Source of the DNA: a virus
Length of the DNA stretch: 64,000 nucleotides
Reading direction: 5' to 3' (one strand)
IMG/VR virus record: IMGVR_UViG_3300007644_000002
Coordinates: 1 to 64,000 of that record
Positions 29,508-37,259 of the stretch are shown in pieces (the first letter of the stretch is position 1; every line of letters begins with the position of its first letter). The translations under genes and the position numbers were made by a program. The notes beneath the pieces were generated by a model. The model did no database searches, was not told where the DNA came from, and saw only the letters and a list, made by a program, of their open reading frames with translations.

Positions 29508-30562
29508 ACTATTTCTACGCTCTGCGCCTCAATCATTAATTCACCCAATACAGACTTAATGCGATCTTTATCTAAGTCAGTATCTACATCTTGGATATAA
29601 TTATACACTAAAGTTTCGGTATCGTCAATAGTTATATCAGCATCATCGACGTTTTCTCCACGGAATTCTTTGAAGTCTTCAGCAATCTTCAACTCATAAA
29701 TCTTTTGGTTGTTGATGCGGTCGATGAATCGTTCGAACTTTTTCATGTCAGTACGATTTGCCACCATCACTTTCACAAACTTATTATCGAGGTAAGACAA
29801 ATCTTCGAAGTGATTTACTGTGTCCTCATTATAATGTAACTTGTGGTATAGTGTCATGGGGTTCTGTACAGGAGTTAACTTACCAGTATCAGTATCAAAT
29901 ATATGGAAGTATTTGGGGTCATGCGCATCATTCCAGAAGAATTCCATCTGAGCACCCAAGTAATGGATATGCCCGTTGTTAGACTTGGTATGAAAGTGAC
30001 CTGACATTACTAAGTCAAAGCGTTGTAGTGGAGCAGGATTCATACCATGCTGACACATAAGACCCTTATCCATCTCAAACCCAGCCAACTCGAAGTGACC
30101 ACCGCAAATACTAGACTTAGTGTTCGCAAGGAATTTAAGTATATTTTTCTCATTCTCAGGATTAATCCAAGGGACAAGCGCGATAGTTGTATCACCGTAC
30201 TTCATGTCAATAGGTTCTTCAACTATATTAATCTCATTCATATAGTGACCCATCAACTCCTTCAACGAATTGAGACGATTGGTGTTTTTAAAATAAGTAT
30301 CATGGTTGCCTGGGATGATATCCATAGTGATACCAAGTTCCCGCAATCGATCAAGGAAGATGCGTCTATTATGATTCAGAGCTTTGATGTTGATAGTTTT
30401 ACGGTTATCATAGTAATCTCCCAAATGGAGAATCTGGGAGATGCCGTGTTCTTGTAAGTATGGGAAAAATACATCCGAGTAGAATCTTTCCTGATACTCC
30501 ATAAAGATGTCCGAAGAATTCCTGACACCACAGTGTGTATCATTCAGTATTGCGATTAACAA
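29504..30562 (-). CDS. 47: gp47 recombination nuclease subunit (SbcD/Mre11-like)
   Basis: A 352-residue metallophosphoesterase, close to T4 gp47 (339). All motifs are present: NDTHCGV (7-13), LHLGDYYDNR (45-54), IPGNHDTYF, SICGGHFE and VMSGHFHTKS. It cuts DNA together with gp46. It is the first gene after the consensus promoter at 30650-30678 with an 87-base leader. Confidence 0.93.
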   Translation of the reverse strand: MLIAILNDTHCGVRNSSDIFMEYQERFYSDVFFPYLQEHGISQILHLGDYYDNRKTINIKALNHNRRIFLDRLRELGITMDIIPGNHDTYFKNTNRLNSLKELMGHYMNEINIVEEPIDMKYGDTTIALVPWINPENEKNILKFLANTKSSICGGHFELAGFEMDKGLMCQHGMNPAPLQRFDLVMSGHFHTKSNNGHIHYLGAQMEFFWNDAHDPKYFHIFDTDTGKLTPVQNPMTLYHKLHYNEDTVNHFEDLSYLDNKFVKVMVANRTDMKKFERFIDRINNQKIYELKIAEDFKEFRGENVDDADITIDDTETLVYNYIQDVDTDLDKDRIKSVLGELMIEAQSVEIV

Positions 30563-30649
30563 TTCTAATAACCTCTCAAATATGTTTCATTAAATATACA
30601 TTGTACAATATAAGACACACTCATGTGACATGTGTGTAATCTAGAAGCC

Positions 30650-30678
30650 ATTATATCAGATTGACCGCGTACTGTCAA
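30650..30678 (-). promoter_or_regulatory. Sigma-70 consensus promoter of the 47-46 unit
   Basis: Minus strand: TTGACA (30673-30678), 17 bases, TATAAT (30650-30655). Perfect match in the 121-base gap between genes 55 and 47. Confidence 0.87.
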
Positions 30679-30683
30679 GTACT

Positions 30684-31289
30684 TTAATCAAAGAAATCTG
30701 AGAGGTCTGAGTCAACATGTACCGCACGTCGTTTACGCATTTTCTTTTCTTCTTTTGCGTAAATCTTAAACTCTTGATCCGCAGATTTGACGGTGTCAAT
30801 ACGCAGGCGCAGAGTGTCGACTAAAGTGGATGGGGAATCCATGACGGAACCACCATTGTAAGAATCATTGTTATTGCTATCAACGAATTGGTCTATACCC
30901 GCTTCGGATATGAACTTCATCTTAATATCTTGTTGCTTCTTCTCTTTTTGGATTCGTCGTAGAAACGCATACCAAGATATCTGAGTGAAGTATGCGAACG
31001 CGTTCGGTTTACCAGAACGAGTGGCAGCTTCAATATCATAGTTTTCAATTGCTTTAAGACAGTTCTCTACCGCATCCATTACCATTTCTTCACGGTAAGT
31101 GTAACGGACAAAGTTTGCTTTGTGTGATAGACCTTCTGATATGCGTAGGAAACATTTAGCAATGTAATCAGTGACCACCGGAATAGATTCACCCTTATCC
31201 TTGGCATATTTTACTTGCGTACAATAATCTACTACAGACTCAGAGAACTCTCTGTTATTGACGTAATGTGGTTTTTCTTTTGGTTTCAT
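30684..31289 (-). CDS. 55: gp55 late sigma factor
   Basis: A 201-residue sigma factor, near T4 gp55 (185). REEMVMDAVENCLKAIENYD and KPNAFAYFTQISWYAFLRRIQKEKKQ form the region-2-like segment that binds core polymerase and melts the late TATAAATA promoter. There is no region 4, as in T4, so clamp-linked coactivation is expected. The eleven TATAAATA sites in this window fit its presence. It has its own consensus promoter. Confidence 0.88.
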   Translation of the reverse strand: MKPKEKPHYVNNREFSESVVDYCTQVKYAKDKGESIPVVTDYIAKCFLRISEGLSHKANFVRYTYREEMVMDAVENCLKAIENYDIEAATRSGKPNAFAYFTQISWYAFLRRIQKEKKQQDIKMKFISEAGIDQFVDSNNNDSYNGGSVMDSPSTLVDTLRLRIDTVKSADQEFKIYAKEEKKMRKRRAVHVDSDLSDFFD

Positions 31290-31316
31290 TCATATATTCC
31301 TATTAACAATACACGT

Positions 31317-31345
31317 ATTATACACGAGACCCGGCAGGGTGTCAA
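31317..31345 (-). promoter_or_regulatory. Sigma-70 consensus promoter of gene 55
   Basis: Minus strand: TTGACA (31340-31345), 17 bases, TATAAT (31317-31322). Perfect match, 28 bases before the ATG at 31289. Its spacer shares GGGTCTCGTG with the promoter at 1974-2002. Confidence 0.85.
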
Positions 31346-31785
31346 GGGTTAATACCATCTTTCATACCAATCAATGGGTCTTTCATAGCGACTCGTTTAC
31401 GTAGGTCACTAGTGGAGAAACGATGGTCTCTCCTATTAAAGTATATCTCTATACCCCGTGCGGCACAAGTCGCACGTCCAGTGAAGGTCTTGTCTTTATA
31501 CTCACTACCGATAATTCGTACATCAATATCAACCATCTTGAGAATGTCTTCTAGGTCTGTTTCTGTCTGATAGGGAATGATTTCGTCAACGTACTTAACT
31601 GCGGAGAGTTGTGTGTGTCTTTCGACTAATGTTTGTACAGGAGAGTTTTTATTTTCTCTGTCTTTGGAGGGGTCTACTTGTATAGCACAAATGAGGTAAT
31701 CACATTGTGTTTTCGCTTCGCGTAACATTGATATGTGGCCAGCGTGTAATAAATCAAAGGTGGAGGCGGTAAAACCAACTTTCAT
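31342..31785 (-). CDS. Cytidylyltransferase-like nucleotidyltransferase (TagD/glycerol-3-phosphate type)
   Basis: A 147-residue nucleotidyltransferase with the HxGH motif in FDLLHAGHISML (10-21) and the C-terminal RFSTSDLRKRV block that corresponds to the ISTT-R motif of CTP:glycerol-3-phosphate cytidylyltransferases. The family joins CTP or ATP to a phosphorylated small molecule, making CDP-glycerol, ADP-heptose or similar. It could provide an activated precursor for surface or virion sugars. It ends inside the gp55 promoter. The substrate cannot be fixed by eye. Confidence 0.75.
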   Translation of the reverse strand: MKVGFTASTFDLLHAGHISMLREAKTQCDYLICAIQVDPSKDRENKNSPVQTLVERHTQLSAVKYVDEIIPYQTETDLEDILKMVDIDVRIIGSEYKDKTFTGRATCAARGIEIYFNRRDHRFSTSDLRKRVAMKDPLIGMKDGINP

Positions 31786-31814
31786 AACATAATCTCATAT
31801 AATAAAAATAAAAC

Positions 31815-31843
31815 TTGACACGGCGTCGTTTATAGTGTATAAT
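31815..31843 (+). promoter_or_regulatory. Plus-strand sigma-70 consensus promoter (antisense to the main transcripts)
   Basis: Plus strand: TTGACA (31815-31820), 17 bases, TATAAT (31838-31843). It is a perfect match of the same design as the minus-strand promoters, including flanking C-TTGACA-C and TG before TATAAT. It lies in the 87-base gap 31786-31872 and points into the 3' end of the gene at 31873-32277. No plus-strand gene follows beyond a four-codon frame (ATG at 31876) with GGAGG upstream, so an antisense RNA is the likely product. Confidence 0.75.
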
Positions 31844-31872
31844 CTACTTGTTGTCCGGAGGGGAGAATATAG

Positions 31873-32277
31873 CTAATGTTTCACTAGTCCTGAAGTATCA
31901 GAATCAATCAGTGAGTAGTTCTCCATATGATTGAACCACTCTTCGTCAGTCATATCATCTTGAAGGTCATCATCAGTAACAGTGCTATACGAATTCATCG
32001 AGTCAACTGCTATTGCGTACTGTTGAAGCATATCTTTAGAAGGTGTACATAAAGCAACAACCTTACTGTTCATCAATAATATAACATCCAATGGACTGTC
32101 TTGGTACGTCATCAAACTACGGAAGACAAAATATCTCTGACCATCCGAACCCATTCTATCCTCAAGGGTAAGACAATTTCTTACTGCTATAGAATCAACT
32201 TGCTCATCTAATACGTCACAAATAACCTCTTCACCGGTAGACAGTTTAAGTTGTTTGATCGAAGACTGTATCATCAT
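31873..32277 (-). CDS. Conserved protein downstream of uvsW, possible small beta-barrel
   Basis: A 134-residue acidic protein. The N-terminal IKQLKLSTGEEVICDVLDEQ then SIAVRNCLTLEDR has the strand and Gly pattern of an LSm-like barrel; the C terminus is Asp/Glu-rich and helical. Similar proteins are common in T4-like marine phages with no known role. It overlaps uvsW by 32 bases and ends at the region covered by the plus-strand promoter, which would give an RNA complementary to its mRNA. Confidence 0.5.
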   Translation of the reverse strand: MMIQSSIKQLKLSTGEEVICDVLDEQVDSIAVRNCLTLEDRMGSDGQRYFVFRSLMTYQDSPLDVILLMNSKVVALCTPSKDMLQQYAIAVDSMNSYSTVTDDDLQDDMTDEEWFNHMENYSLIDSDTSGLVKH

Positions 32278-33778
32278 ATAATCCCTTTATAGGTTTAAGG
32301 TCAATGGGATATATCTTGTAGGAAAATCCTTCCTTAGTATATATCTTAATCCTTTCGGCACTATGTTTCAGAGTAAAATTCTTATGGCTGCCCACATGGA
32401 GGTCATCAGCAACATCGAAAAGCTTAGTAGTCCTACCATCGTCAGACTGACGAAGGCCCCTTCCAATTGATTGTAGTACCTTGACTTGGGACTTAGATGG
32501 GGTCGCGAATATAATATTATGCAAATTGCGGATGTTGATGCCAGTGCTGAAAGTACCGAGAGAAGCAACAATAATTGAATCATTCTGAGTTTCTACAATC
32601 CCTCTTATTTGTTCACGATCAGCAGCACCTACTTCACCGGAGACATAAAATACTTTACGATCTTCTCCGACCATGCTCCTGATCATCTCATACAATACCT
32701 TACCATGTTTCTCAACGAATTGGAACATGACTAAGGTATTTCCTTTTTGGTCTATTGCAAGCTTACTTATAAACTTATTACGTGGTTCATATTGGACGAT
32801 GTAATCCAGTTCATCTTGATACTTCATATCTTTTATCATATTACACGCATCACTATGGTAGCGCAATAAGAGAATAGATATATCAAGATCGGCAAGCTGT
32901 TTACTTTTCTGTAATTTCACGGTGCTAGTCACCGTAAAAGTCGGCCCGAATAAACCTTCTAACACCAATTTGTTAGTTTCCGTACCATCCAGTGTTCCTG
33001 TGAGACCAAAGCGATATTTCGCCTCAGTACACTTGTCCATCATAGTAGAGAGAGACTTTGCTTTGAAAAGATGTACTTCATCCCCAAAGACAGTTTCAAA
33101 CTGTTCAAACCACTCATGGTCAAATCTATAGATTGACTGCCACGTTGATATGATAATACGTTTGTCAGTGACTTTCTCTTTACCTGAGTAAATACGATGA
33201 CAGTACTGACCTACATCATATCCGTAGTCTTCGAAGTCTTTATACATCTGTTCTACTAGAGATGTAGTAGGAACAATTACCAGTATATTACCTTGAGTAG
33301 CTTCTAGAGCATAACGCATTAGGTTATAGATGATAAATGACTTACCGCTACCGGTGGGAGATAATAGAATAGAACGGTAGTTTTCTATACCGTGAGCAAT
33401 TGCTTTATATTGATAGTCTCTTGGTTCGTATGGACTATCCAGTGACGCTAGAAACTTAACTAGAGTTGGGTGATCGATGTCGTCCTTTGCGCTAGGTATA
33501 CCATAGACTTCGTGCTCAAGTATCTCTAACTTATAGAATCTATCCGCGCAGAAACGACGTAGATGACTATAAAGTCCTACGTTAAGTTGTTTAGAAACCA
33601 TGTTATAGAGACGGATTTTTCCATCCCAGCGACGTGCTTTAAACGCGGGAGTCCACTTGGCGCCAGGCACCATGAAGGAGAAATACTCACGGAGTTCTGC
33701 TTCTTGAGCAGGGTGCGACTCAACCGCGAAGTAACTGTGGTTGACCATCCTGATTCGAATCTTGTTGTCTACGCTCAT
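32246..33778 (-). CDS. uvsW: UvsW helicase (SF2)
   Basis: A 510-residue SF2 helicase, close to T4 UvsW (503). The N-terminal DNA-binding domain (MVPGAKWTPAFKARRWDGKIRLYN) is followed by motif I LLSPTGSGKSFI, Ia LVIVPTTSLVEQM, II as GDEVHLFK (DEVH), III GLTGTLDG, and VI QSIGRGLRQSDD. UvsW processes recombination intermediates and R-loops and helps switch from origin- to recombination-driven replication. The first ATG at 33778 has no strong ribosome binding site, and translation may couple to the short overlapping frame upstream. Confidence 0.93.
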   Translation of the reverse strand: MSVDNKIRIRMVNHSYFAVESHPAQEAELREYFSFMVPGAKWTPAFKARRWDGKIRLYNMVSKQLNVGLYSHLRRFCADRFYKLEILEHEVYGIPSAKDDIDHPTLVKFLASLDSPYEPRDYQYKAIAHGIENYRSILLSPTGSGKSFIIYNLMRYALEATQGNILVIVPTTSLVEQMYKDFEDYGYDVGQYCHRIYSGKEKVTDKRIIISTWQSIYRFDHEWFEQFETVFGDEVHLFKAKSLSTMMDKCTEAKYRFGLTGTLDGTETNKLVLEGLFGPTFTVTSTVKLQKSKQLADLDISILLLRYHSDACNMIKDMKYQDELDYIVQYEPRNKFISKLAIDQKGNTLVMFQFVEKHGKVLYEMIRSMVGEDRKVFYVSGEVGAADREQIRGIVETQNDSIIVASLGTFSTGINIRNLHNIIFATPSKSQVKVLQSIGRGLRQSDDGRTTKLFDVADDLHVGSHKNFTLKHSAERIKIYTKEGFSYKIYPIDLKPIKGLYDDTVFDQTT

Positions 33779-33872
33779 ATATAAGTTTCGCTAATTCCAC
33801 TATATCTAAATTGGGGTAGTGCCCTACGTCTTTTAGCATCCCCGCTTTAATTAAATCATCTTCTTCAAACAT
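33720..33872 (-). CDS. Possible 50-residue protein overlapping the uvsW start
   Basis: A short frame from ATG at 33870-33872 to TGA at 33720, overlapping uvsW by 59 bases. It reads MFEEDDLIKAGMLKDVGHYP then a helix LDIVELAKLIYERRQ. The acidic head, Pro/Asn turn and amphipathic helix look protein-like, and the frame covers a gap otherwise without coding. The ribosome site (GAGAG) is weak. It may act mainly to couple translation into uvsW. Moderate to low confidence. Confidence 0.4.
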   Translation of the reverse strand: MFEEDDLIKAGMLKDVGHYPNLDIVELAKLIYERRQQDSNQDGQPQLLRG

Positions 33873-33916
33873 CTATTTATCTCTCTCTTAACTCGCGATT
33901 ATTGGTAGGTTTGATA

Positions 33917-34363
33917 TTAACCACCTGCCTCAAATTGGCGCCACTTAATCATGTTACCAATTGTCTGGTGTCTCCATTTTAAAGTATCCACTATATTACT
34001 TAGAGTTTCAATAAGTGTCTTATAGTACGCAATCCGTTCCTCAGACTTTTGAATTTCTGGGTCTGCGTCGTAGTATAAATCCATATCACCTTTGAGTATA
34101 CGAAGACCATTGAAGGGGTCTAAGTCCCAACCAGTAGCACGTAGTTCATCTTCGTCCATCTTACCGTTGTAGTACTTAAACTTTTTAAGTAAAAGAGTCT
34201 TCTGAGAGTTCTCACAACGTTTGAGCTGTAACTTTGCGAGTGCGTGATATTGTAGATACTTTGCGTGTAACGACGGTGTGTGTCTAGAGACTTCGTCTAG
34301 TTGATGCTGAGGTATAGTACAGTCTTCTGACCATTCTTTGAGAACGGTTTCCAAATCAATCAT
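33917..34363 (-). CDS. uvsY: UvsY recombination mediator
   Basis: A 148-residue helical protein matching T4 UvsY (137). HAKYLQYHALAKLQLKRCEN, KKFKYYNGKM and the ending TIGNMIKWRQFEAGG align with T4 KWLNKHSSIKKEML..., ARLDYYSGRG and FAIKHIQDMRAFEAGK. It helps load UvsX on gp32-coated ssDNA. It starts 33 bases after a near-consensus promoter and precedes uvsW, as in T4. Confidence 0.87.
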   Translation of the reverse strand: MIDLETVLKEWSEDCTIPQHQLDEVSRHTPSLHAKYLQYHALAKLQLKRCENSQKTLLLKKFKYYNGKMDEDELRATGWDLDPFNGLRILKGDMDLYYDADPEIQKSEERIAYYKTLIETLSNIVDTLKWRHQTIGNMIKWRQFEAGG

Positions 34364-34395
34364 TATATAGTACCTTTTTAATGGGGGAATGCTGT

Positions 34396-34424
34396 ATTAT
34401 ATCACACTTCGGTAATATAGTCAA
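34396..34424 (-). promoter_or_regulatory. Sigma-70-like promoter of uvsY
   Basis: Minus strand: TTGACT (34419-34424), 17 bases, TATAAT (34396-34401); one mismatch in the -35. It lies in the gap between the HxN oxygenase gene and uvsY, partly overlapping the end of the former. Confidence 0.75.
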
Positions 34425-35049
34425 TCATATCCTTCCAATAATCATAATCGTGTCCTAGGACGTAGGACAGTGTCATTCTGTAACAGTTTGTTTTTGCCGC
34501 ATGGTACACTACATCACCTGAACCGTACGCGCCAAAGTACCCTGCTTTCATGTTCCATCCCTTCTCATCCTGAATGGTAATCACTTCACCTGTTGTAGGT
34601 TCTACATACTTGAACCATCCATCACCATCCTGAGACCATGTGAAAATTACGTTGAACATCGCTGCGTTGGCGTTATTGTGCCAGCATATAAATCCTTTAG
34701 GTGGATATAGTTGTGATAGGGCAGAAGAATATAATCCGAGTTCTTCCTTTAATCTCTTATCCAGAGCAATGTACGTTTTACGGTACTCTTCTGGATGAGT
34801 TCCTTGATAGTGGTCTGGTTTTATAGGGTGTGAGTAACCATGCTCGGCAGCACCATTGTGGTTCTCCCCCAGCGCTATAATTCGACGCATTTCCTTGTCT
34901 GAAGTATATTGGTCTGCCGCATTTTCTAAGCCAGGGCTCAATACCTCACAACATTCTTCTGGTCTGTACAAATCTCTATAGGTGTAACGAAAATCTTCAA
35001 GAATTGCCAATACATTCGAATTCTTGATTTCGTACTTTTTCAAACTCAT
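34402..35049 (-). CDS. 2OG-Fe(II)-oxygenase-like protein, HxN type (copy 2)
   Basis: A 215-residue paralogue of the genes at 4846-5526 and 62127-62837. The core is YPPKGFICWHNNANAAMF (115-132) with His124 and Asn126 in place of the usual HxD, then TWSQDGDGWFKY, His183 in VVYHAAKTNC and Arg191. It overlaps the virion tube-like gene upstream by four bases, so it is transcribed from a late promoter (35536-35543). That makes a virion protein a reasonable candidate substrate. Substrate not known. Confidence 0.7.
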   Translation of the reverse strand: MSLKKYEIKNSNVLAILEDFRYTYRDLYRPEECCEVLSPGLENAADQYTSDKEMRRIIALGENHNGAAEHGYSHPIKPDHYQGTHPEEYRKTYIALDKRLKEELGLYSSALSQLYPPKGFICWHNNANAAMFNVIFTWSQDGDGWFKYVEPTTGEVITIQDEKGWNMKAGYFGAYGSGDVVYHAAKTNCYRMTLSYVLGHDYDYWKDMIDYITEV

Positions 35050-35510
35050 AATATAGTAAATTCCGTAAATCTAAACACAGCATCAAAAGTTAATACTGGA
35101 ACATCACCTGAAGTAGAATTGAATTCGATTGCGCCAATACTTGTAGGTACACAATCCTTATACTTAATGCGAACGTTTCCGTTATTGTGGCTTGTTAGGA
35201 TAATTAATGTTATATCATTATATAGTGCCGATGTTTCGTTCTCAGTTACAGTTCTTTCCATCCACGATTGCATTTCTTTATATGCGGACATATCTTCGTC
35301 CAGAATAAGATTAACCGACAATTCTGAATAAGTAAGTTTTGATCCCGACATGGGCATTCCCATCAACCTAGGGATAGGAACTTCTATTGTATTTACAATA
35401 GAGCCTGGGTGCTGTACTGACAGCGCGAAGTATTCTAGACTAGAGTATTTCTCTTTGTCTATAATGATTTTAAACCCAGTGGGTTGTAGAAAATTTTTAT
35501 TAATGCTCAT
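35046..35510 (-). CDS. Virion structural protein, tail-tube-like fold
   Basis: A 154-residue protein from the ATG at 35510, chosen because GAGGA lies six bases upstream; the frame extends eight codons further into a region overlapping the late promoter. INKNFLQPTGFKIIIDKEKYSSLEYF, VEIPIPR-like strands and DEDMSAYKEMQSWMERTV follow the pattern of T4-like tail-tube or tube-initiator proteins (gp19/gp54 fold). It is the first gene of a late unit that then includes the HxN oxygenase. Exact role not known. Confidence 0.6.
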   Translation of the reverse strand: MSINKNFLQPTGFKIIIDKEKYSSLEYFALSVQHPGSIVNTIEVPIPRLMGMPMSGSKLTYSELSVNLILDEDMSAYKEMQSWMERTVTENETSALYNDITLIILTSHNNGNVRIKYKDCVPTSIGAIEFNSTSGDVPVLTFDAVFRFTEFTIL

Positions 35511-35535
35511 GACATATCCTCGGACGACTCGCATG

Positions 35536-35543
35536 TATTTATA
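35536..35543 (-). promoter_or_regulatory. T4-type late promoter (TATAAATA)
   Basis: Exact TATAAATA on the minus strand, 26 bases before the ATG at 35510. It supports that start over the longer frame at 35534. Confidence 0.8.
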
Positions 35544-35578
35544 CGAGAATTAAGTACCATCCTTGGTCGGTATACTCC

Positions 35579-35788
35579 TTACTTTGTTTCTTCGGGTGCT
35601 GTCGCAGCTGTCCCCGTCTTATCAGCAACATCTTTAATCACGTTAGACGTTACATCCAAAACACCGGCAGTGATACCAAAGACATCGGAACTGACACCTT
35701 TAATAATACCACCCGTACCATCAATAGTTGACTCGACGGTTGAACAAGCAGACAGAGCCAATGCGAACGCAATTGCGATTATACGCAT
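35579..35788 (-). CDS. Small lipoprotein (entericidin-like)
   Basis: A 69-residue protein with a lipoprotein signal: MRIIAIAFALALSAC, lipobox L-S-A-C with Cys15. The mature part (STVESTIDGTGGIIKGVSSD...) is Gly/Ser/Val-rich, ending APEETK, similar in style to entericidins. It should sit in the inner or outer membrane facing the periplasm. It has its own late promoter (35881-35888). A part in lysis (o-spanin-like) or in blocking superinfection is possible; no i-spanin partner is seen. Confidence 0.65.
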   Translation of the reverse strand: MRIIAIAFALALSACSTVESTIDGTGGIIKGVSSDVFGITAGVLDVTSNVIKDVADKTGTAATAPEETK

Positions 35789-35880
35789 AGTAATCTCCTA
35801 TCCTGTAATTCCGAGGGTGGTCTCCTACCCACTCATGTGCAGTACGTACCACTTGATACGTAGAACATCTTCCTTACATA

Positions 35881-35888
35881 TATTTATA
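35881..35888 (-). promoter_or_regulatory. T4-type late promoter (TATAAATA) of the lipoprotein gene
   Basis: Exact TATAAATA on the minus strand, directly after the gene 23 terminator and 93 bases before the lipoprotein ATG. Confidence 0.8.
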
Positions 35889-35893
35889 CGCAT

Positions 35894-35922
35894 AAAAAAA
35901 CCCCCATCCGAAGATGAGGGTT
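35894..35922 (-). terminator. Intrinsic terminator after gene 23
   Basis: Minus strand: ten-base stem AACCCTCATC/GATGGGGGTT (one T-G pair), TTCG tetraloop, then a T run. It stops the major capsid transcript. Confidence 0.88.
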
Positions 35923-35967
35923 TAAAAGTGGTAGGTTAACCCTACTCTATTTTTTATTCATTATTGC

Positions 35968-37248
35968 TTATGCAGCAGGGGTGTTACCCATGATGTTAGC
36001 AACGTTGAATCGACGGTAGTACTGGTTAGTACCAGCAAGCGCTAGACCATCGGCAGGTGCAGCACCTACGAATGGGTTAGACGCCATACCATAACGAGTC
36101 TTGAACCCGATACGTGGCTGGAAGTCATTCTCGCCGACAGCTTTAACCATCTGGAGAGGTACGTATGGGCAGTAGAAAATACCTGCGTCATATGCGTTAG
36201 TACCTTTATAACCTACAGTGATGTAGTCTGAAGAGGCATATGGGTCGATATAGACCTTAGTGCGACCGTTAAGGACACCAGCAAAAGTGTTACCAGTATC
36301 GTCAACCTGAAGACCAGTAGACATAGCAGGTGTGTAGTCAAGCATACCAGAGGCAGCAAGAGCAGTAGCAACATCTGAAGAACAGATTACTACGTTACCT
36401 TTACCACGACGAGTTTCTTTAGCAATTGCGTTCGCTTCGCGATCCAACTGAACTACTAGACCCTTGAACTTCTCTGCAGACCAACGGCCGTCAGCATCAG
36501 TTTCTAGATCGAATGTGCCTGGAACGATAACGTTTGAAGTAGTCGCGCCTTGCTTCGCTTGGCTGTTAATTGTGTGAATAACTTCACGGTTGATTTCAGC
36601 AAGAATCTCAGTAGAAAGAATGTTAGCAAGTTCTGTTTCAGCATCCAAACCGTGGATTGCTTTCAAATCTTGTGCTAGTTCTAGAGAGTATTCAGCCTTC
36701 AACGCACGAGACTTAGCAGTTACAGTTGCTTTCTCGATTGTGAAACCCATTTCTGCGAATGAACCTGAAGGTTGACCTTCAACGTCAACGCCGCCACGAC
36801 CAAGAGCTTCACCAGCTGCGGTAGTAGTACCTTTACCGGCAGGGTGAGTGCCCGCGCCAGAGAAACCAGTATCAGCTTCGCCGAATAGTGCTTCAGGGTT
36901 AGTAGTAGCTCCGCCGTCGTAACGTGACTTCATCGCGAAGATAAGACCAGTTGGGCCTGACATTGGCTGTACGCCACATACGTCATATGCCATTAGGTTA
37001 GGCATTGCACGACGTACTAGAGAGATCAATACTGGATCCCACTTAGATACAGAACCAGTGTTGGCTCCGCCAGATGCGTCTTCGGTCATGAAACCAGAGT
37101 AAGCAACACGCTCTTCCATCATTGCTTTTTCTTGGTTTTCTAGGATAGCAGCGGTTACTGCTTTACGGTGGTGATCGTGGATCGCGCCCGCAGACTCTTC
37201 GTTAAGAACTGGAGCCCATTTTTCGATAAGAGTATCAAAAGATTGCAT
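35968..37248 (-). CDS. 23: gp23 major capsid protein precursor
   Basis: A 426-residue HK97-fold capsid protein. LVRRAMPNLMAYDVCGVQPMSGPTGLIFAMKSRY matches the T4 gp23 core (VRRAIPNLIAFDICGVQPMNSPTGQVFALRAVY). KSRALKAEYSLELAQDLKAIHG and the ending YYRRFNVANIMGN agree too. The propeptide ends at a gp21-type site, M-T-E|D (54-57), matching T4's L-T-E|A at residue 65. It is shorter than T4 gp23 (521), mostly in the insertion domain. It lies between scaffold gene 22 and a terminator. Confidence 0.96.
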   Translation of the reverse strand: MQSFDTLIEKWAPVLNEESAGAIHDHHRKAVTAAILENQEKAMMEERVAYSGFMTEDASGGANTGSVSKWDPVLISLVRRAMPNLMAYDVCGVQPMSGPTGLIFAMKSRYDGGATTNPEALFGEADTGFSGAGTHPAGKGTTTAAGEALGRGGVDVEGQPSGSFAEMGFTIEKATVTAKSRALKAEYSLELAQDLKAIHGLDAETELANILSTEILAEINREVIHTINSQAKQGATTSNVIVPGTFDLETDADGRWSAEKFKGLVVQLDREANAIAKETRRGKGNVVICSSDVATALAASGMLDYTPAMSTGLQVDDTGNTFAGVLNGRTKVYIDPYASSDYITVGYKGTNAYDAGIFYCPYVPLQMVKAVGENDFQPRIGFKTRYGMASNPFVGAAPADGLALAGTNQYYRRFNVANIMGNTPAA

Positions 37249-37259
37249 TTTAGTATTCC

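Noticed and set aside
35511-35534. Longer start for the tube-like protein at 35534
   Set aside because: It would lie right at the predicted late transcription start; the ATG at 35510 has GGAG-type spacing and matches the usual N terminus.
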